Source: CAYSRC01 sp964433495 (GTDB lineage: Bacteria > Bacillota > Clostridia > Oscillospirales > Ruminococcaceae). From it: a stretch of DNA of 64,000 bases. Positions 34,707-43,129 of this stretch are shown here, in pieces (the stretch's first letter is position 1; the number at the start of each line of letters is the position of its first letter). A program made the position numbers and the translations under genes. The stretch covers positions 93,027 to 157,026 of the forward strand of contig CAYSRC010000001.1 of assembly GCA_964433495.1 (NCBI GenBank). The letters run 5' to 3'. Under the pieces are notes generated by a model. That model ran no database searches. It was not told the DNA's origin and saw only the letters and a list, made by a program, of their open reading frames with translations.

Positions 34707-35914
34707 CTTGTTTCACCGTCCTCCACGTCGTCGTATACAATGGCTTTTGCTTTGACACGGGCGTTTTTGCCGACGCGCTTGTCGTTTCCGACGACCGCGA
34801 CGCCCCATTTATCACGGTCCTCGACGTCCTCGGGGTTCTCGCCGACAATCGCGCCGCTCTCGACCGTGACGTTCTCGGCGATGATCGAGAACCGCACCGA
34901 CGCGCCCGACTTTATCACCGAGCCCGGCATGACGATGCTGTAGGCGACGTCGGCGCCCTCCTCGACGGTGACGCCCTCGAACAGCACCGAGAAGTCGACG
35001 CCGCCCTCGATGACACAGCCCTCGCTCGCGATGGAGTCCTGAATTTTGGCCTTGGGGCTGACAAAGTGCGGCGGGGCGACCGGGTTTCGGGAGTATATCT
35101 TCCACGACGGGTCCCACAGGTCGAACGGGACGTTGGGGTCGATGAGGTCCATGTTGGCCTCCCACAGGCTGTCGATGGTGCCGACGTCCTTCCAATAGCC
35201 GCTGAAGCTGTAGGTGAACATCCGCTCGCCCGCGCCCAGCATGGCGGGGATGACGTCCTTGCCGAAGTCGTTGCTGCTGTCGGGCTTTTCGCTGTCCCGC
35301 TGCAGGTACTCGCGCAGCTTGCTCCAGGTGAAGATGTAGATGCCCATCGACGCGAGGTTGCTCTTGGGGTTCTTGGGCTTTTCCTCAAACTCGTAGACCG
35401 AGCCGTCGGGGTTGACGTTCATGATCCCGAAGCGCGAGGCCTCCTCCATGGGCACCTCGAGGACGGCTATCGTGCACGCGGCGTCGTTTTTCTTGTGCGC
35501 CTCGAGCATCTTGGAGTAGTCCATCTTGTAGATGTGGTCGCCCGAGAGGATGAGCACGTACTCGGGGGAGTAGCGGTCGATGAAGTTGATGTTCTGATAG
35601 ATGGCGTTTGCGGTGCCGAGGTACCAGTCGCTGCCCGACGCCTTTTGATAGGGGGGCAGCACGTGCACGCCGCCGCCCATGCGGTCGAGGTCCCACGGGC
35701 GGCCGTCGCCGATGTACTCGTTGAGCTCAAGCGGCTGATACTGTGTGAGCACGCCGACGGTGTCTATGCCCGAGTTGACGCAGTTGGACAGGGGGAAATC
35801 GATGATCCTGTACTTCCCGCCGTAGGGCACTGCCGGTTTTGCAAGCGTTTGGGTCAGCGCGTAAAGCCTGCTGCCCTGTCCTCCCGCGAGGAGCATGGCG
35901 ATACATTCTTTCAT
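34700..35914 (-). CDS. glgC: Glucose-1-phosphate adenylyltransferase
   Basis: The 404-residue enzyme makes ADP-glucose from glucose 1-phosphate and ATP. The N-terminal [33 protein letters not shown] motif is intact, with [15 protein letters not shown] for metal and sugar binding and [15 protein letters not shown]-terminal hexapeptide repeats follow. It catalyses the committed step of glycogen synthesis and is usually allosterically controlled. It lies 18 bp after glgB and overlaps glgD. Confidence 0.96.
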   Translation of the reverse strand: MKECIAMLLAGGQGSRLYALTQTLAKPAVPYGGKYRIIDFPLSNCVNSGIDTVGVLTQYQPLELNEYIGDGRPWDLDRMGGGVHVLPPYQKASGSDWYLGTANAIYQNINFIDRYSPEYVLILSGDHIYKMDYSKMLEAHKKNDAACTIAVLEVPMEEASRFGIMNVNPDGSVYEFEEKPKNPKSNLASMGIYIFTWSKLREYLQRDSEKPDSSNDFGKDVIPAMLGAGERMFTYSFSGYWKDVGTIDSLWEANMDLIDPNVPFDLWDPSWKIYSRNPVAPPHFVSPKAKIQDSIASEGCVIEGGVDFSVLFEGVTVEEGADVAYSIVMPGSVIKSGASVRFSIIAENVTVESGAIVGENPEDVEDRDKWGVAVVGNDKRVGKNARVKAKAIVYDDVEDGETRC

Positions 35915-35932
35915 AGGTCAACATCCCTTCTC

Positions 35933-37822
35933 TTAAAGCGCCCTGGGCGCCTTGAAATACATTACCGACATGGGCGGCAGGTCGAGCGAGATCGACTGCT
36001 CAAAGCCGTGCATGGGGATCTTTTGGGTCGAGCGGCGCAGCGGCTTTTTGACGCTCTTGCCGCCGAACTCCTCCCACTCGGTGCTGAACGCGAGGGTATA
36101 CGCGCCCTTTCTCGGCGCGCCGATGCGATAGCCCGTGCGCTCGACGGGGGCAAAGTTGCACACCACGACGATCGTGTTTCCGTCGCGGTCGGTCCTCGTG
36201 AACGAGATGACGTTCTGCGAGTTGTCGTCCGCGCCTATCCAGCCGAAGCCGTCCCAGCTGTCCTCGATCTGCCACATGGCGGGCGTCTTTTTGTAGAAGC
36301 CGTTGAGCTTTTCGACAAAGCCGTTGAAGCGGCGATGCATGTCGTACCCGAGCAGCAGCCAGTCGAGCTGCTGCTCGTAGTTCCACTCGATAAACTGCGC
36401 AAACTCCTGCCCCATGAACAGCAGCTTTTTGCCGGGGTGCGCGTACATGTACGCCAAGAATGCGCGCAGGTTGGCGAACTTGTTCTCGTAGTCGCCCGGC
36501 ATCTTGTTGATAAGCGAGCACTTGCCGTGCACCACCTCGTCGTGGGACAGCGGCAGCACATAGTTCTCGGAGAACGCGTAGAACATCGAGAAGGTGAGCT
36601 TGTCGTGGTTGTCCTTGCGGAAGAAGGGGTCGAGCGACATGTACATCAGCATGTCGTTCATCCAGCCCATGTTCCACTTGAAGTTGAACCCGAGCCCGCC
36701 GTCCGACGCGGGCTTGGTGACAAGCGGCCAGGCCGTCGACTCCTCGGCGATCATCAGCGCGTTGGGATAGCGCGCGAACACCGCGGAGTTGAGTTTTTGG
36801 AAGAAGGAGACCGCCTCGAGGTTTTCCTTGCCGCCCTTTGAGTTGGGCGACCACTCGCCGTCCTTTCGGTTGTAGTCGAGATAGAGCATCGAGGCGACGG
36901 CGTCGACGCGTATGCCGTCGATGTGGTACTCGGACATCCAAAACAGCACGTTGCTGATGAGGAAGCTCATCACCTCGGGCTTGCCGACGTCAAAGACCCT
37001 TGTGCCCCACTCCTTGTGCTCCATGCGCAGAGGGTTTTTGTCCTCGTAGCAGTACCCGCCGTCAAACTCGCACAGGCCGAACTCGTCCTTCGGGAAGTGG
37101 GCGGGCACCCAGTCGAGCACGACGCCTATCCCCGCGCGGTGCAGCTTGTCGACAAAGTATTTAAAATCGTCCGGCGTGCCGTAGCGCGACGTCGGCGCGT
37201 AGTAGCCGGTGACCTGATACCCCCACGAGCCGTCGAACGGGTGCTCGGCGACGGGCATGATCTCGACGTGGGTATAGCCCATCCTCTTGAGATAGGGCGC
37301 GAGCTCGTCCGCGAGCATGCGGTAGCTGAGCAGCGAGCCGTCGGGGTTGCGCTTCCACGAGCCGAGGTGCATCTCGTACATGTTGACCGGCTTGTCGTAC
37401 AGCGGGGCCTTGGACGACATATAGCCGTCGTCCTTCCACTTATAGCCCTCGAGGTCGTACAGCTTGGACGCCGTCGCGGGGCGGGTCTCGCAGTGGAAAG
37501 CATAGGGGTCGCTCTTCATGAGGACTCTGCCGTCGGAGGCGACTATGCGGAACTTATAGCAGTCGTAGCGCCGGGCCCCTGCGATAAATCGCTCATAAAT
37601 TCCCCCCGAATCGGGAAGAAGCTTCATCCTGTCGGCGTCGGGGTCCCAGTTGTTGAAGTCGCCCGTGACCGACACCCCCTGTGCGTTGGGGGCCCAAACC
37701 CTGAATATGTACCCGTTTTTGCCCCCCTTGCGCGCGGCGTGCGCGCCGAAGTAGCGCTGGGCCTCAAAGTTTGTGCCCTCGTGGAAAAGATGCACGGCGA
37801 GGTTTCCTTTTTTGGTCGCCAT
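35933..37822 (-). CDS. glgB: 1,4-alpha-glucan branching enzyme
   Basis: This 629-residue GH13 branching enzyme has an N-terminal CBM48 domain (YIFRVWAPNAQGVSVTGDFNNW). The catalytic motifs are GIRVDAVASMLYLDY (nucleophile Asp), AEESTAWP (acid/base Glu) and LSHDEVVHGK. It introduces alpha-1,6 branches into glycogen. It is the first gene of the operon, driven by the promoter at 37994-38022 with a leader of about 165 nt. Confidence 0.96.
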   Translation of the reverse strand: MATKKGNLAVHLFHEGTNFEAQRYFGAHAARKGGKNGYIFRVWAPNAQGVSVTGDFNNWDPDADRMKLLPDSGGIYERFIAGARRYDCYKFRIVASDGRVLMKSDPYAFHCETRPATASKLYDLEGYKWKDDGYMSSKAPLYDKPVNMYEMHLGSWKRNPDGSLLSYRMLADELAPYLKRMGYTHVEIMPVAEHPFDGSWGYQVTGYYAPTSRYGTPDDFKYFVDKLHRAGIGVVLDWVPAHFPKDEFGLCEFDGGYCYEDKNPLRMEHKEWGTRVFDVGKPEVMSFLISNVLFWMSEYHIDGIRVDAVASMLYLDYNRKDGEWSPNSKGGKENLEAVSFFQKLNSAVFARYPNALMIAEESTAWPLVTKPASDGGLGFNFKWNMGWMNDMLMYMSLDPFFRKDNHDKLTFSMFYAFSENYVLPLSHDEVVHGKCSLINKMPGDYENKFANLRAFLAYMYAHPGKKLLFMGQEFAQFIEWNYEQQLDWLLLGYDMHRRFNGFVEKLNGFYKKTPAMWQIEDSWDGFGWIGADDNSQNVISFTRTDRDGNTIVVVCNFAPVERTGYRIGAPRKGAYTLAFSTEWEEFGGKSVKKPLRRSTQKIPMHGFEQSISLDLPPMSVMYFKAPRAL

Positions 37823-37993
37823 ATTCTGAACTCCTGTGAAGAATTAGTTGTCCCCCGTCCCGGCGCGCAAGGGACGACGGGCGCGCCGGAGGGACCGAAG
37901 GGCGGGCCGCCGGGCGCGCGCCGAAGCACGGCGCGGCTTTAAGCGCGGCAGTGTGCGCGCAGACGCGCCGCGCATACACTCCCATCTGTAATA

Positions 37994-38022
37994 ATAATAC
38001 CAACAAGGGGGCGAAAATTCAA
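37994..38022 (-). promoter_or_regulatory. Promoter of the glg operon
   Basis: On the minus strand, TTGAAT (38017-38022) and TATTAT (37994-37999) are separated by 17 bp. The surrounding region (37985-38200) is the most AT-rich of the area. The rest of the 482-bp gap 37823-38304 holds no gene; a TTTGAA..TATCCT pair near 38205-38230 may serve the downstream rightward gene. Confidence 0.65.
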
Positions 38023-38304
38023 TAGAGTTTTGACAAATATGTCAGAAATCGGCGATAGAATTTCTTTGGGTTAGTGAAATTTATATAAAAAAATCAGAAC
38101 TTTTTTGTCATTTCACACAAAATAGTGAACATGTGCACGTCTTATTTGAGATGTTTTTTACACCATATACGCTGTTTTTGACGCCCGCTTCGGAGCGCGG
38201 CTTTTGAAACGGGTAAAAATGTGCTATCCTTTTTACGGGGCCGCCGGGCGTCGCGCTGCGGGCGGCCGCATATTCTGCATTTATATTCGGGGGGAACGGG
38301 CGAT

Positions 38305-38655
38305 ATGATTTTGTTTGTCTGCTATGAGAGGTGCTCGACCTGTAAAAAGGCGAGGGAATGGCTCGACGCGCGGGGGGTTCGCTACACCGAGCGGGACATA
38401 AAGGGGGACAACCCCTCGGCCGACGAGCTGCGCGCGTGGCAGCGCGCGAGCGGGCTTGCGCTGCGCACGTTTTTCAACACGAGCGGCGTTTTGTACCGCG
38501 AGCTCGGCCTGAAGGACAGGCTCGCGGACATGCCGCAGGACGAGCAGCTCGCGCTTTTGGCGTCGGACGGGATGCTGGTCAAGCGCCCGATCCTTGTGAC
38601 CGACAAGGGCGTCTTTGCGGGCTTTAAGCCCGACGAGTGGCAAAAGCTGCTTTAA
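38305..38655 (+). CDS. ArsC/Spx-family thioredoxin-fold protein
   Basis: The 116-residue protein has MILFVCYERCSTCKKAREWL, with CxxxCxxC at the redox position, YTERDIKGDNPS, and the LVKRPILVTDKGVFAGFKPDEW ending that marks the ArsC-like (MgsR/YffB) branch. It lacks any clear link to arsenic genes. It may be an arsenate reductase-like thiol enzyme or a Spx-type RNA-polymerase binder; size and motifs favour the enzyme branch. It starts a rightward group with the glycosylase 77 bp later. Confidence 0.83.
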   Translation: MILFVCYERCSTCKKAREWLDARGVRYTERDIKGDNPSADELRAWQRASGLALRTFFNTSGVLYRELGLKDRLADMPQDEQLALLASDGMLVKRPILVTDKGVFAGFKPDEWQKLL

Positions 38656-38732
38656 AAACGGCGCTCGCGCGGCGGGGGAAAAGCGGCGGAGAAACGGCAG
38701 TGCGCGCCTTTCGGCGCGGCAGGGGGTGCGAG

Positions 38733-39329
38733 GTGGACTACAGACCTTTATCACGCGAATTCTTTGAGCGCGACGCGCTCACCGCGGCAAGACAGCTCGT
38801 GGGCAAGCTGCTCGTCAGCCGCGAGGGCGGGCTGTGCGCGGGCAGGGTGGTCGAGACCGAGGCGTATCTCGGCCGCGACGACGATGCGGCGCACACCTTT
38901 AAGGGCGCGACCGAGCGCACGCGGGTGGCCTTCGGCGGCAAGGGACTCGCGTATGTCTATCTTATCTACGGCATCCACTGCTGCCTGAATGTGACGGCGG
39001 GCGGCGACGGCTGCCTTGTGCTGCTGCGCGCGCTCGAGCCGCTCGAGGGGCTCGAGCTGATGTACCGCAGGCGGCCCGCGGCAAAGGATGTGTTCGGGCT
39101 GTGCTCGGGCCCCGGCAGGCTGTGCGCGGCGTTCGGCGTCGACCGAGGCCTTTACGGGGCGGACATGTGCGCCGAGGGCCCGCTCTTTTTCGCCGAGGCC
39201 GAGAGCGCCCGCGACGTGGGGACGTCGGCGCGCGTGGGCATTGACTACGCCGACAGATGCCGCCTTGCGCCGTGGCGGTTTTTTGAGCGGGGCAACCCCT
39301 TTGTCTCAAAGGGACGCCCCGGACGATGA
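38733..39329 (+). CDS. 3-methyladenine DNA glycosylase (AAG/MPG family)
   Basis: This 198-residue base-excision enzyme removes alkylated purines. AAG-family motifs are VGKLLVSREGG, GRVVETEAYLG with the catalytic Glu, DDDAAHTFKGATERT, YVYLIYGIHCCLNV and CSGPGRLCAAFGV. The start is GTG 38733 with AGGGGG 6 nt before it. It is probably co-transcribed with the preceding ArsC-like gene and ends before a clean terminator. Confidence 0.93.
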   Translation: MDYRPLSREFFERDALTAARQLVGKLLVSREGGLCAGRVVETEAYLGRDDDAAHTFKGATERTRVAFGGKGLAYVYLIYGIHCCLNVTAGGDGCLVLLRALEPLEGLELMYRRRPAAKDVFGLCSGPGRLCAAFGVDRGLYGADMCAEGPLFFAEAESARDVGTSARVGIDYADRCRLAPWRFFERGNPFVSKGRPGR

Positions 39330-39392
39330 GCGGCCCCGCGCGTGCGTTCGCACAGGGTACGGCTGAAAAACGCCGCCGCGGGCGGCGGACGG

Positions 39393-39423
39393 GGGGCGGC
39401 TCAAGCAGCGCTTGAGCCGCCCC
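39393..39423 (+). terminator. Terminator after the AAG gene
   Basis: GGGGCGGCTCAAGC pairs perfectly with GCTTGAGCCGCCCC across a 3-nt AGC loop, followed by TTT. It lies about 60 bp past the glycosylase stop. Confidence 0.65.
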
Positions 39424-39546
39424 TTTGCAGCAAAAAGGCAAACTCAAGCGACGGTTGCTGTACTTGAGGGCACGGGGTTCGGTATCATGGTGTCACACAG
39501 AGCGGACGGCCGACGGCGTCGACACGGCCGCGGCGGAGGTGATAAA

Positions 39547-39672
39547 ATGATGCTGAGACTGTTGAGACTGTGCGGCGTATGCTCGTGGCTGTGCGCGGGC
39601 CGCCGGGGGGCGGAGCTGATGTTGATTGAAAACCGGTGTGCGATGCTCGAGCGGGCGCGAAGGCCGATGTAG
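39547..39672 (+). CDS. Small ORF (41 residues) with an ideal ribosome binding site
   Basis: ATG at 39547 is preceded by GGAGGTGAT (39535-39543), the exact complement of the 16S 3' tail. The product begins MMLRLLRLCGVCSWLCAGRR, Leu/Cys/Arg-rich, with no family I recognise. It ends 65 bp before the XRE-repeat gene and could be a leader peptide that couples translation to it, or a chance ORF after a strong site. The GC-rich context makes chance ORFs common, so only the ribosome site supports it. Confidence 0.4.
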   Translation: MMLRLLRLCGVCSWLCAGRRGAELMLIENRCAMLERARRPM

Positions 39673-39737
39673 CCCGCGCGCTCCGTGTGCGGCGCGCGGC
39701 CGCAAAAAACGCGAAAAAACCGACGGAGGACAAGGAA

Positions 39738-40727
39738 ATGTTTGACACAATGCGGGTTGCGCGCTCGATAAAGGAGCTGAGGCGCAAAAACAACATGACG
39801 CAGATGGCGCTCGCGGACGAGCTCGCGGTCAGCTATCAGGCGGTCAGCAATTGGGAGAGGGGCAACTCGATGCCCGACATCTCAAAGCTGGGGGACCTCG
39901 CGCGGGTGTTCCACTGCTCGATAGACGAGCTTTTGGGCGAATCGCGCGAGACCGAGACGGTGAAGCGGGTCATGGACGACGACGACGGCACGGCGGTCGG
40001 GACGGTGGACGAGCTCAAGGACGTCGCCGCGCTGTTAAAGCCCGACGAGACGACGAAATATGTCGAGCACATCGCCGAGAGCGGCGGCGGGGAGATAAGC
40101 CTGTCCGACCTCGTCGAGCTCGCCCCCTTTCTCGACGAGGAGATGCTCGGCACGCTGCTCGAGACGGCGGACGCGCTGTCGGATGCGAAGGGGCTTGCGG
40201 CGCTCGCGCCGTTTTTGTCCGAAAAGCAGATGAGGGACATCGTCGGCAAGCTCGACTGTGAGGCCGACGCGGGGCTCATTGCGTCCCTTGCGCCCTTTGC
40301 GGACGAGCAGACGCTGGAAAGCCTCGCCGAGCGCATGGAGATGTCGGGCGGTATCGGCAGCCTCGCTTCCGTCGCCCCCTTTTTGTCGCAGCAGGCCCTT
40401 GAGCGGCTGGTTCAAAGGGCGGACGAGGCGGGTGAGCTCGGCAGCCTCGCGGCGATCGCCCCGTTCATGTCGGCCGAGAGCATAGGCGCGGCGGCGGAGC
40501 GGATGCTCGGGCGCGGCGGGCGCGTCGAGGATATTGCGGCGCTTGCCCCGTTTATGGACGAGAGATCCCTCGGCAGGATAGTGCTGGGCGCGGCAAGGGA
40601 CGGCAGGCTGGCCGGGTTGAGCGCGCTCTATCCCTTTCTCGACAGCGGGACGATCGGCGAGCTTGTGAAGATAATCGTGGTCAAGCAGGGGGCGAAGGGG
40701 CTCAAGGACATCGCGCCCTTTATGTGA
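39738..40727 (+). CDS. XRE-family regulator with seven 28-residue APF repeats
   Basis: This 329-residue protein has an N-terminal HTH_3 domain (residues 5-66; TQMALADELAVSYQAVSNWERG), a short acidic linker (about 67-95), then a helical repeat array. The tripeptide APF (once YPF) occurs at residues 129, 157, 185, 213, 241, 270, 298 and 326, spaced 28, 28, 28, 28, 29, 28 and 28. Each unit reads roughly L-APF-L/M-xxxxLxxLLxxA. I recognise no named repeat family; an alpha-solenoid that senses a partner is inferred. A GGAGG site lies 8 nt before the ATG. A strong terminator follows. Confidence 0.8.
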   Translation: MFDTMRVARSIKELRRKNNMTQMALADELAVSYQAVSNWERGNSMPDISKLGDLARVFHCSIDELLGESRETETVKRVMDDDDGTAVGTVDELKDVAALLKPDETTKYVEHIAESGGGEISLSDLVELAPFLDEEMLGTLLETADALSDAKGLAALAPFLSEKQMRDIVGKLDCEADAGLIASLAPFADEQTLESLAERMEMSGGIGSLASVAPFLSQQALERLVQRADEAGELGSLAAIAPFMSAESIGAAAERMLGRGGRVEDIAALAPFMDERSLGRIVLGAARDGRLAGLSALYPFLDSGTIGELVKIIVVKQGAKGLKDIAPFM

Positions 40728-40768
40728 GGCGGCCCCTCGCGGGGGCCCGATAAACAGGGGCCCCGTGT

Positions 40769-40807
40769 CCCGGGAGGCTGTCGGCCGTCCTCCCGGGGCG
40801 TTTTTTT
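40769..40807 (+). terminator. Terminator after the XRE-repeat gene
   Basis: CCCGGGAGG (40769-40777) pairs with CCTCCCGGG (40789-40797), followed by a T7 run at 40801-40807. Confidence 0.85.
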
Positions 40808-40821
40808 GTGTGCTGCGGCGC

Positions 40822-40851
40822 TTGACCCCGGCATATCCTTTATACTATAAT
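40822..40851 (+). promoter_or_regulatory. Promoter of the first lipoprotein gene
   Basis: TTGACC (40822-40827) and a perfect TATAAT (40846-40851) with an 18-bp spacer, 60 bp before the lipoprotein ATG. Confidence 0.7.
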
Positions 40852-40910
40852 GTCGTTTGTACGCCCCTGCGGCGGCAAAAAAAACAGAGGTAAGCGATAA
40901 GGAGAGAGTT

Positions 40911-41498
40911 ATGAACAAGAGGTTTGCAGCGGCACTCGCCGCGGTATTGGTTGTGGTTCTCGCTTTTGCGGCCTGCTCGGGCGGCAACCCCGCGAACTAT
41001 AAGCAGGGAACCGTCAGCGGAGACACCTTTGAAAGCGAGTGGATGGGCCTTCGCTTCGAGTGCCCCGACACCATGGCCATGGGCACCGACGAGGACATGC
41101 AGGCCGTCATGGACGCGGGTAGCGAGATGACGGGCGCGGACACCTCCGGCGTGGAGATGGTGTACGAGATGATCGCGCAGAGCCCGATGGGCTTCCCGAG
41201 CGTCAGCATCACGAGCGAGCGCCTGTCGGTCAACGTCGACGAGGACGGGTACATCGAGATATCGAAGCAGCAGTTTGAGTCGGTCGCCGAGCTCGGCTAC
41301 GAGTGCGGAGACACCGTCGAGGCGTCGCTCGGCGGAGTCACGTTCAAGATGATGCCCGCCGAGGCCGACGCCATGGGCATAAGCATCTATCAGCGCATGT
41401 ACTGCATGAAGAAGGACGGGTACATGGTTGTCGTGTCCGCGTCCGCGCTCGACGAGAGCGAGCTCGACGCAATAGAGGGCTGCTTCTCGGCTTATTAA
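40911..41498 (+). CDS. Lipoprotein, paralogue 1 (195 residues)
   Basis: A signal peptide with lipobox LAFAAC puts the lipidated Cys at C22. The mature part begins GGNPANYKQGTVSGDTFESEWMG and is rich in Met, Asp and Glu. It is clearly paralogous to the lipoprotein at 44550: both have QGTVSGDT, SEW(M/L)G, RF.CPD.M, LGGVTF and a late MYC.KGGY-like motif. No known domain is recognised. It is probably anchored outside the membrane; the function is unknown. It is monocistronic between a strong promoter and a 13-bp perfect hairpin at 41557-41587. Confidence 0.8.
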   Translation: MNKRFAAALAAVLVVVLAFAACSGGNPANYKQGTVSGDTFESEWMGLRFECPDTMAMGTDEDMQAVMDAGSEMTGADTSGVEMVYEMIAQSPMGFPSVSITSERLSVNVDEDGYIEISKQQFESVAELGYECGDTVEASLGGVTFKMMPAEADAMGISIYQRMYCMKKDGYMVVVSASALDESELDAIEGCFSAY

Positions 41499-41556
41499 CC
41501 CGTTTGAGGTAAAGATGGGGCGGGAGGCGCGCCCGCGCGCCGTGCACCGGACATCG

Positions 41557-41587
41557 AAAGGGGGAGGGGCTTGGCCCCTCCCCCTTT
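41557..41587 (+). terminator. Perfect hairpin after lipoprotein 1
   Basis: AAAGGGGGAGGGG pairs with CCCCTCCCCCTTT across CTTGG; the short T run favours termination. A repeat-like piece (CCCCCTTACTGCGCGG..GGTAAGGGGG) follows at 41656-41692 and resembles the outer stem of repeat A. Confidence 0.55.
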
Positions 41588-41759
41588 GGCTTGATTCAGG
41601 CCCCGCGCGGCGAGGGGCGGGTGCAAGCTTTAAGGTTTGCTGTATCCCAAGCCCCCCTTACTGCGCGGTCGGCCGTAATCGGTAAGGGGGCCTCAAGGGC
41701 CCGCACTTCCCTTAAAAAACAAAAAATGCCCCGGCGCGCTGCGGGGCCGCGGAGGAGAT

Positions 41760-42971
41760 ATGGACAAAAGATTAGGGCTTATGATAAAGAACGAGCGGCT
41801 GCGGCGCAACCTGTCGCAGGGCGGGCTTGCGCGCGGCATCTGCGCGGTGTCCTACCTCAGCAAGATCGAGAACGGGGGTGTGAACGCAAGCGAGGAGATC
41901 GTGCGGGCGCTGCTCGCGCGCCTTGAGCTGCCCGAGCCCCCGCAGCAGCGCGAGCTTGCGCGGTGCCGCCGCTGCTTCGCAAGGCTGTTTGACGAGTGGC
42001 TGTGCGGCATGGACGCAGGGGAGGTTTACGGCGAGGCACTCGAGTGCGCGGAGCTCGCGCGCTTCGGCGCGGCGTCGGATGAGAGCGCCGTGGCGCGCGG
42101 GATACTCGCCGCGACGGGACATCTTTCGGCGGACGGCGTCTCGGACGAGATAGCCGCGCTCGAGGCGGGCATGGACCCGGAGCTCAGGGCGCTTGCCCTG
42201 CTGTGCCGCGCGGAGCTGTGCTCGGACAACCGGCCGTCGGCACTCGAGCTCGCCGAGCGCTCGTTTTACGTTCAGCCGTCGGCGCGCGCGGCGTACACCG
42301 CGGCAAGCATGTGTTTTTACATGGGCCTTGCCGACCGATGCGCGGAATGGGCACAGCGCGGTTATCCTGCCGCGGCCGAGTCGGGCAGCGTGCGGCTCAT
42401 GCAGGCGATAACGATCCTTCAGGGCAGCCTCTGCTGCTTAAAATGCGACACGCGGGGCGCCGAGCGGTTTTACGGCAGGGCGCTGCGCCTCGGGCGCCCG
42501 AGCGAGCGGGACCTTGCAAGCGATGTAAACTATAACCTCGGGGCCACCTATCTCGAGACGGGCGACAATGTTAACGCCGAGCGCTGTCTTGCGCACGCAG
42601 GGGAGCTTGAGGGGGAGACGGGTCACAACGTCCTGCTTCACCAAAAGCTTGCGCTGCTCTACGCCCAAACGGGCAGGCGGGAGAGTGCGCTTGAGCAGAC
42701 AGCCCGCGCCCGCGCGCTGCTCGGCGAGGCGGGCCCGGACGATGGGCGGCTGTACGGGCTGATGCTCGAATTTTGCGAGCTCATCTGCTGTGAGGGCGAG
42801 CGGGATGCGGAAAGGCTCGAGAGGATCCTGAGCGAGCTGTGCGACGGGTGCCGCGAGAGCTTCGGCGTCGGGTTCTCGAGGTTCTACGGCAGGTATTTAA
42901 AGGAGCTGTATGTGTCTCAGCGGAGATATAAGGAGGCGCTCAGGCTGGAGGAACGGCTGAAGATGACTTAG
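41760..42971 (+). CDS. XRE regulator with TPR-like C-terminal domain
   Basis: The 403-residue protein has an N-terminal HTH (GLMIKNERLRRNLSQGGLARGICAVSYLSKIENG) followed by about 330 residues of helical TPR-like sequence (GATYLETGDNVNAERCLAHAGEL, LALLYAQTGRRESALEQTARAR). The layout resembles Rgg/PlcR/RRNPP regulators, which bind short peptides, but no peptide gene is visible nearby. A GGAGG site lies 5 nt before the ATG. It lies just upstream of the MFS gene, with a perfect palindrome between, so it may control that gene (inference). Confidence 0.8.
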   Translation: MDKRLGLMIKNERLRRNLSQGGLARGICAVSYLSKIENGGVNASEEIVRALLARLELPEPPQQRELARCRRCFARLFDEWLCGMDAGEVYGEALECAELARFGAASDESAVARGILAATGHLSADGVSDEIAALEAGMDPELRALALLCRAELCSDNRPSALELAERSFYVQPSARAAYTAASMCFYMGLADRCAEWAQRGYPAAAESGSVRLMQAITILQGSLCCLKCDTRGAERFYGRALRLGRPSERDLASDVNYNLGATYLETGDNVNAERCLAHAGELEGETGHNVLLHQKLALLYAQTGRRESALEQTARARALLGEAGPDDGRLYGLMLEFCELICCEGERDAERLERILSELCDGCRESFGVGFSRFYGRYLKELYVSQRRYKEALRLEERLKMT

Positions 42972-43031
42972 CGAAAGAGAACGGCAGCCAAACCGTAGTT
43001 TCTCAATTTATTGAATTTAAATGCCTTTGTT

Positions 43032-43074
43032 ACGGTATATTTGAGAATTATTTCTCAAATATACCGTCTTTTTT
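43032..43074 (+). terminator. Perfect 16-bp palindrome with T run, before the MFS gene
   Basis: ACGGTATATTTGAGAA and its perfect complement flank TTAT, then CTTTTTT. Unlike the GC-rich terminators elsewhere, the arms are AT-rich. It could end the regulator transcript or serve as an operator for the MFS gene, whose TATAAT-like box is at about 43092. Confidence 0.6.
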
Positions 43075-43129
43075 GCGGATTAAATGAGAGGTATAATTAT
43101 CTTTATAAATCGATAAAGGCGGTGCTTTG

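Noticed and set aside
34670..36841. Long rightward reading frame opposite glgC and glgB
   Set aside because: GC-rich third positions create open antisense frames. It has no family motif, while the opposite strand encodes complete GlgC and GlgB.
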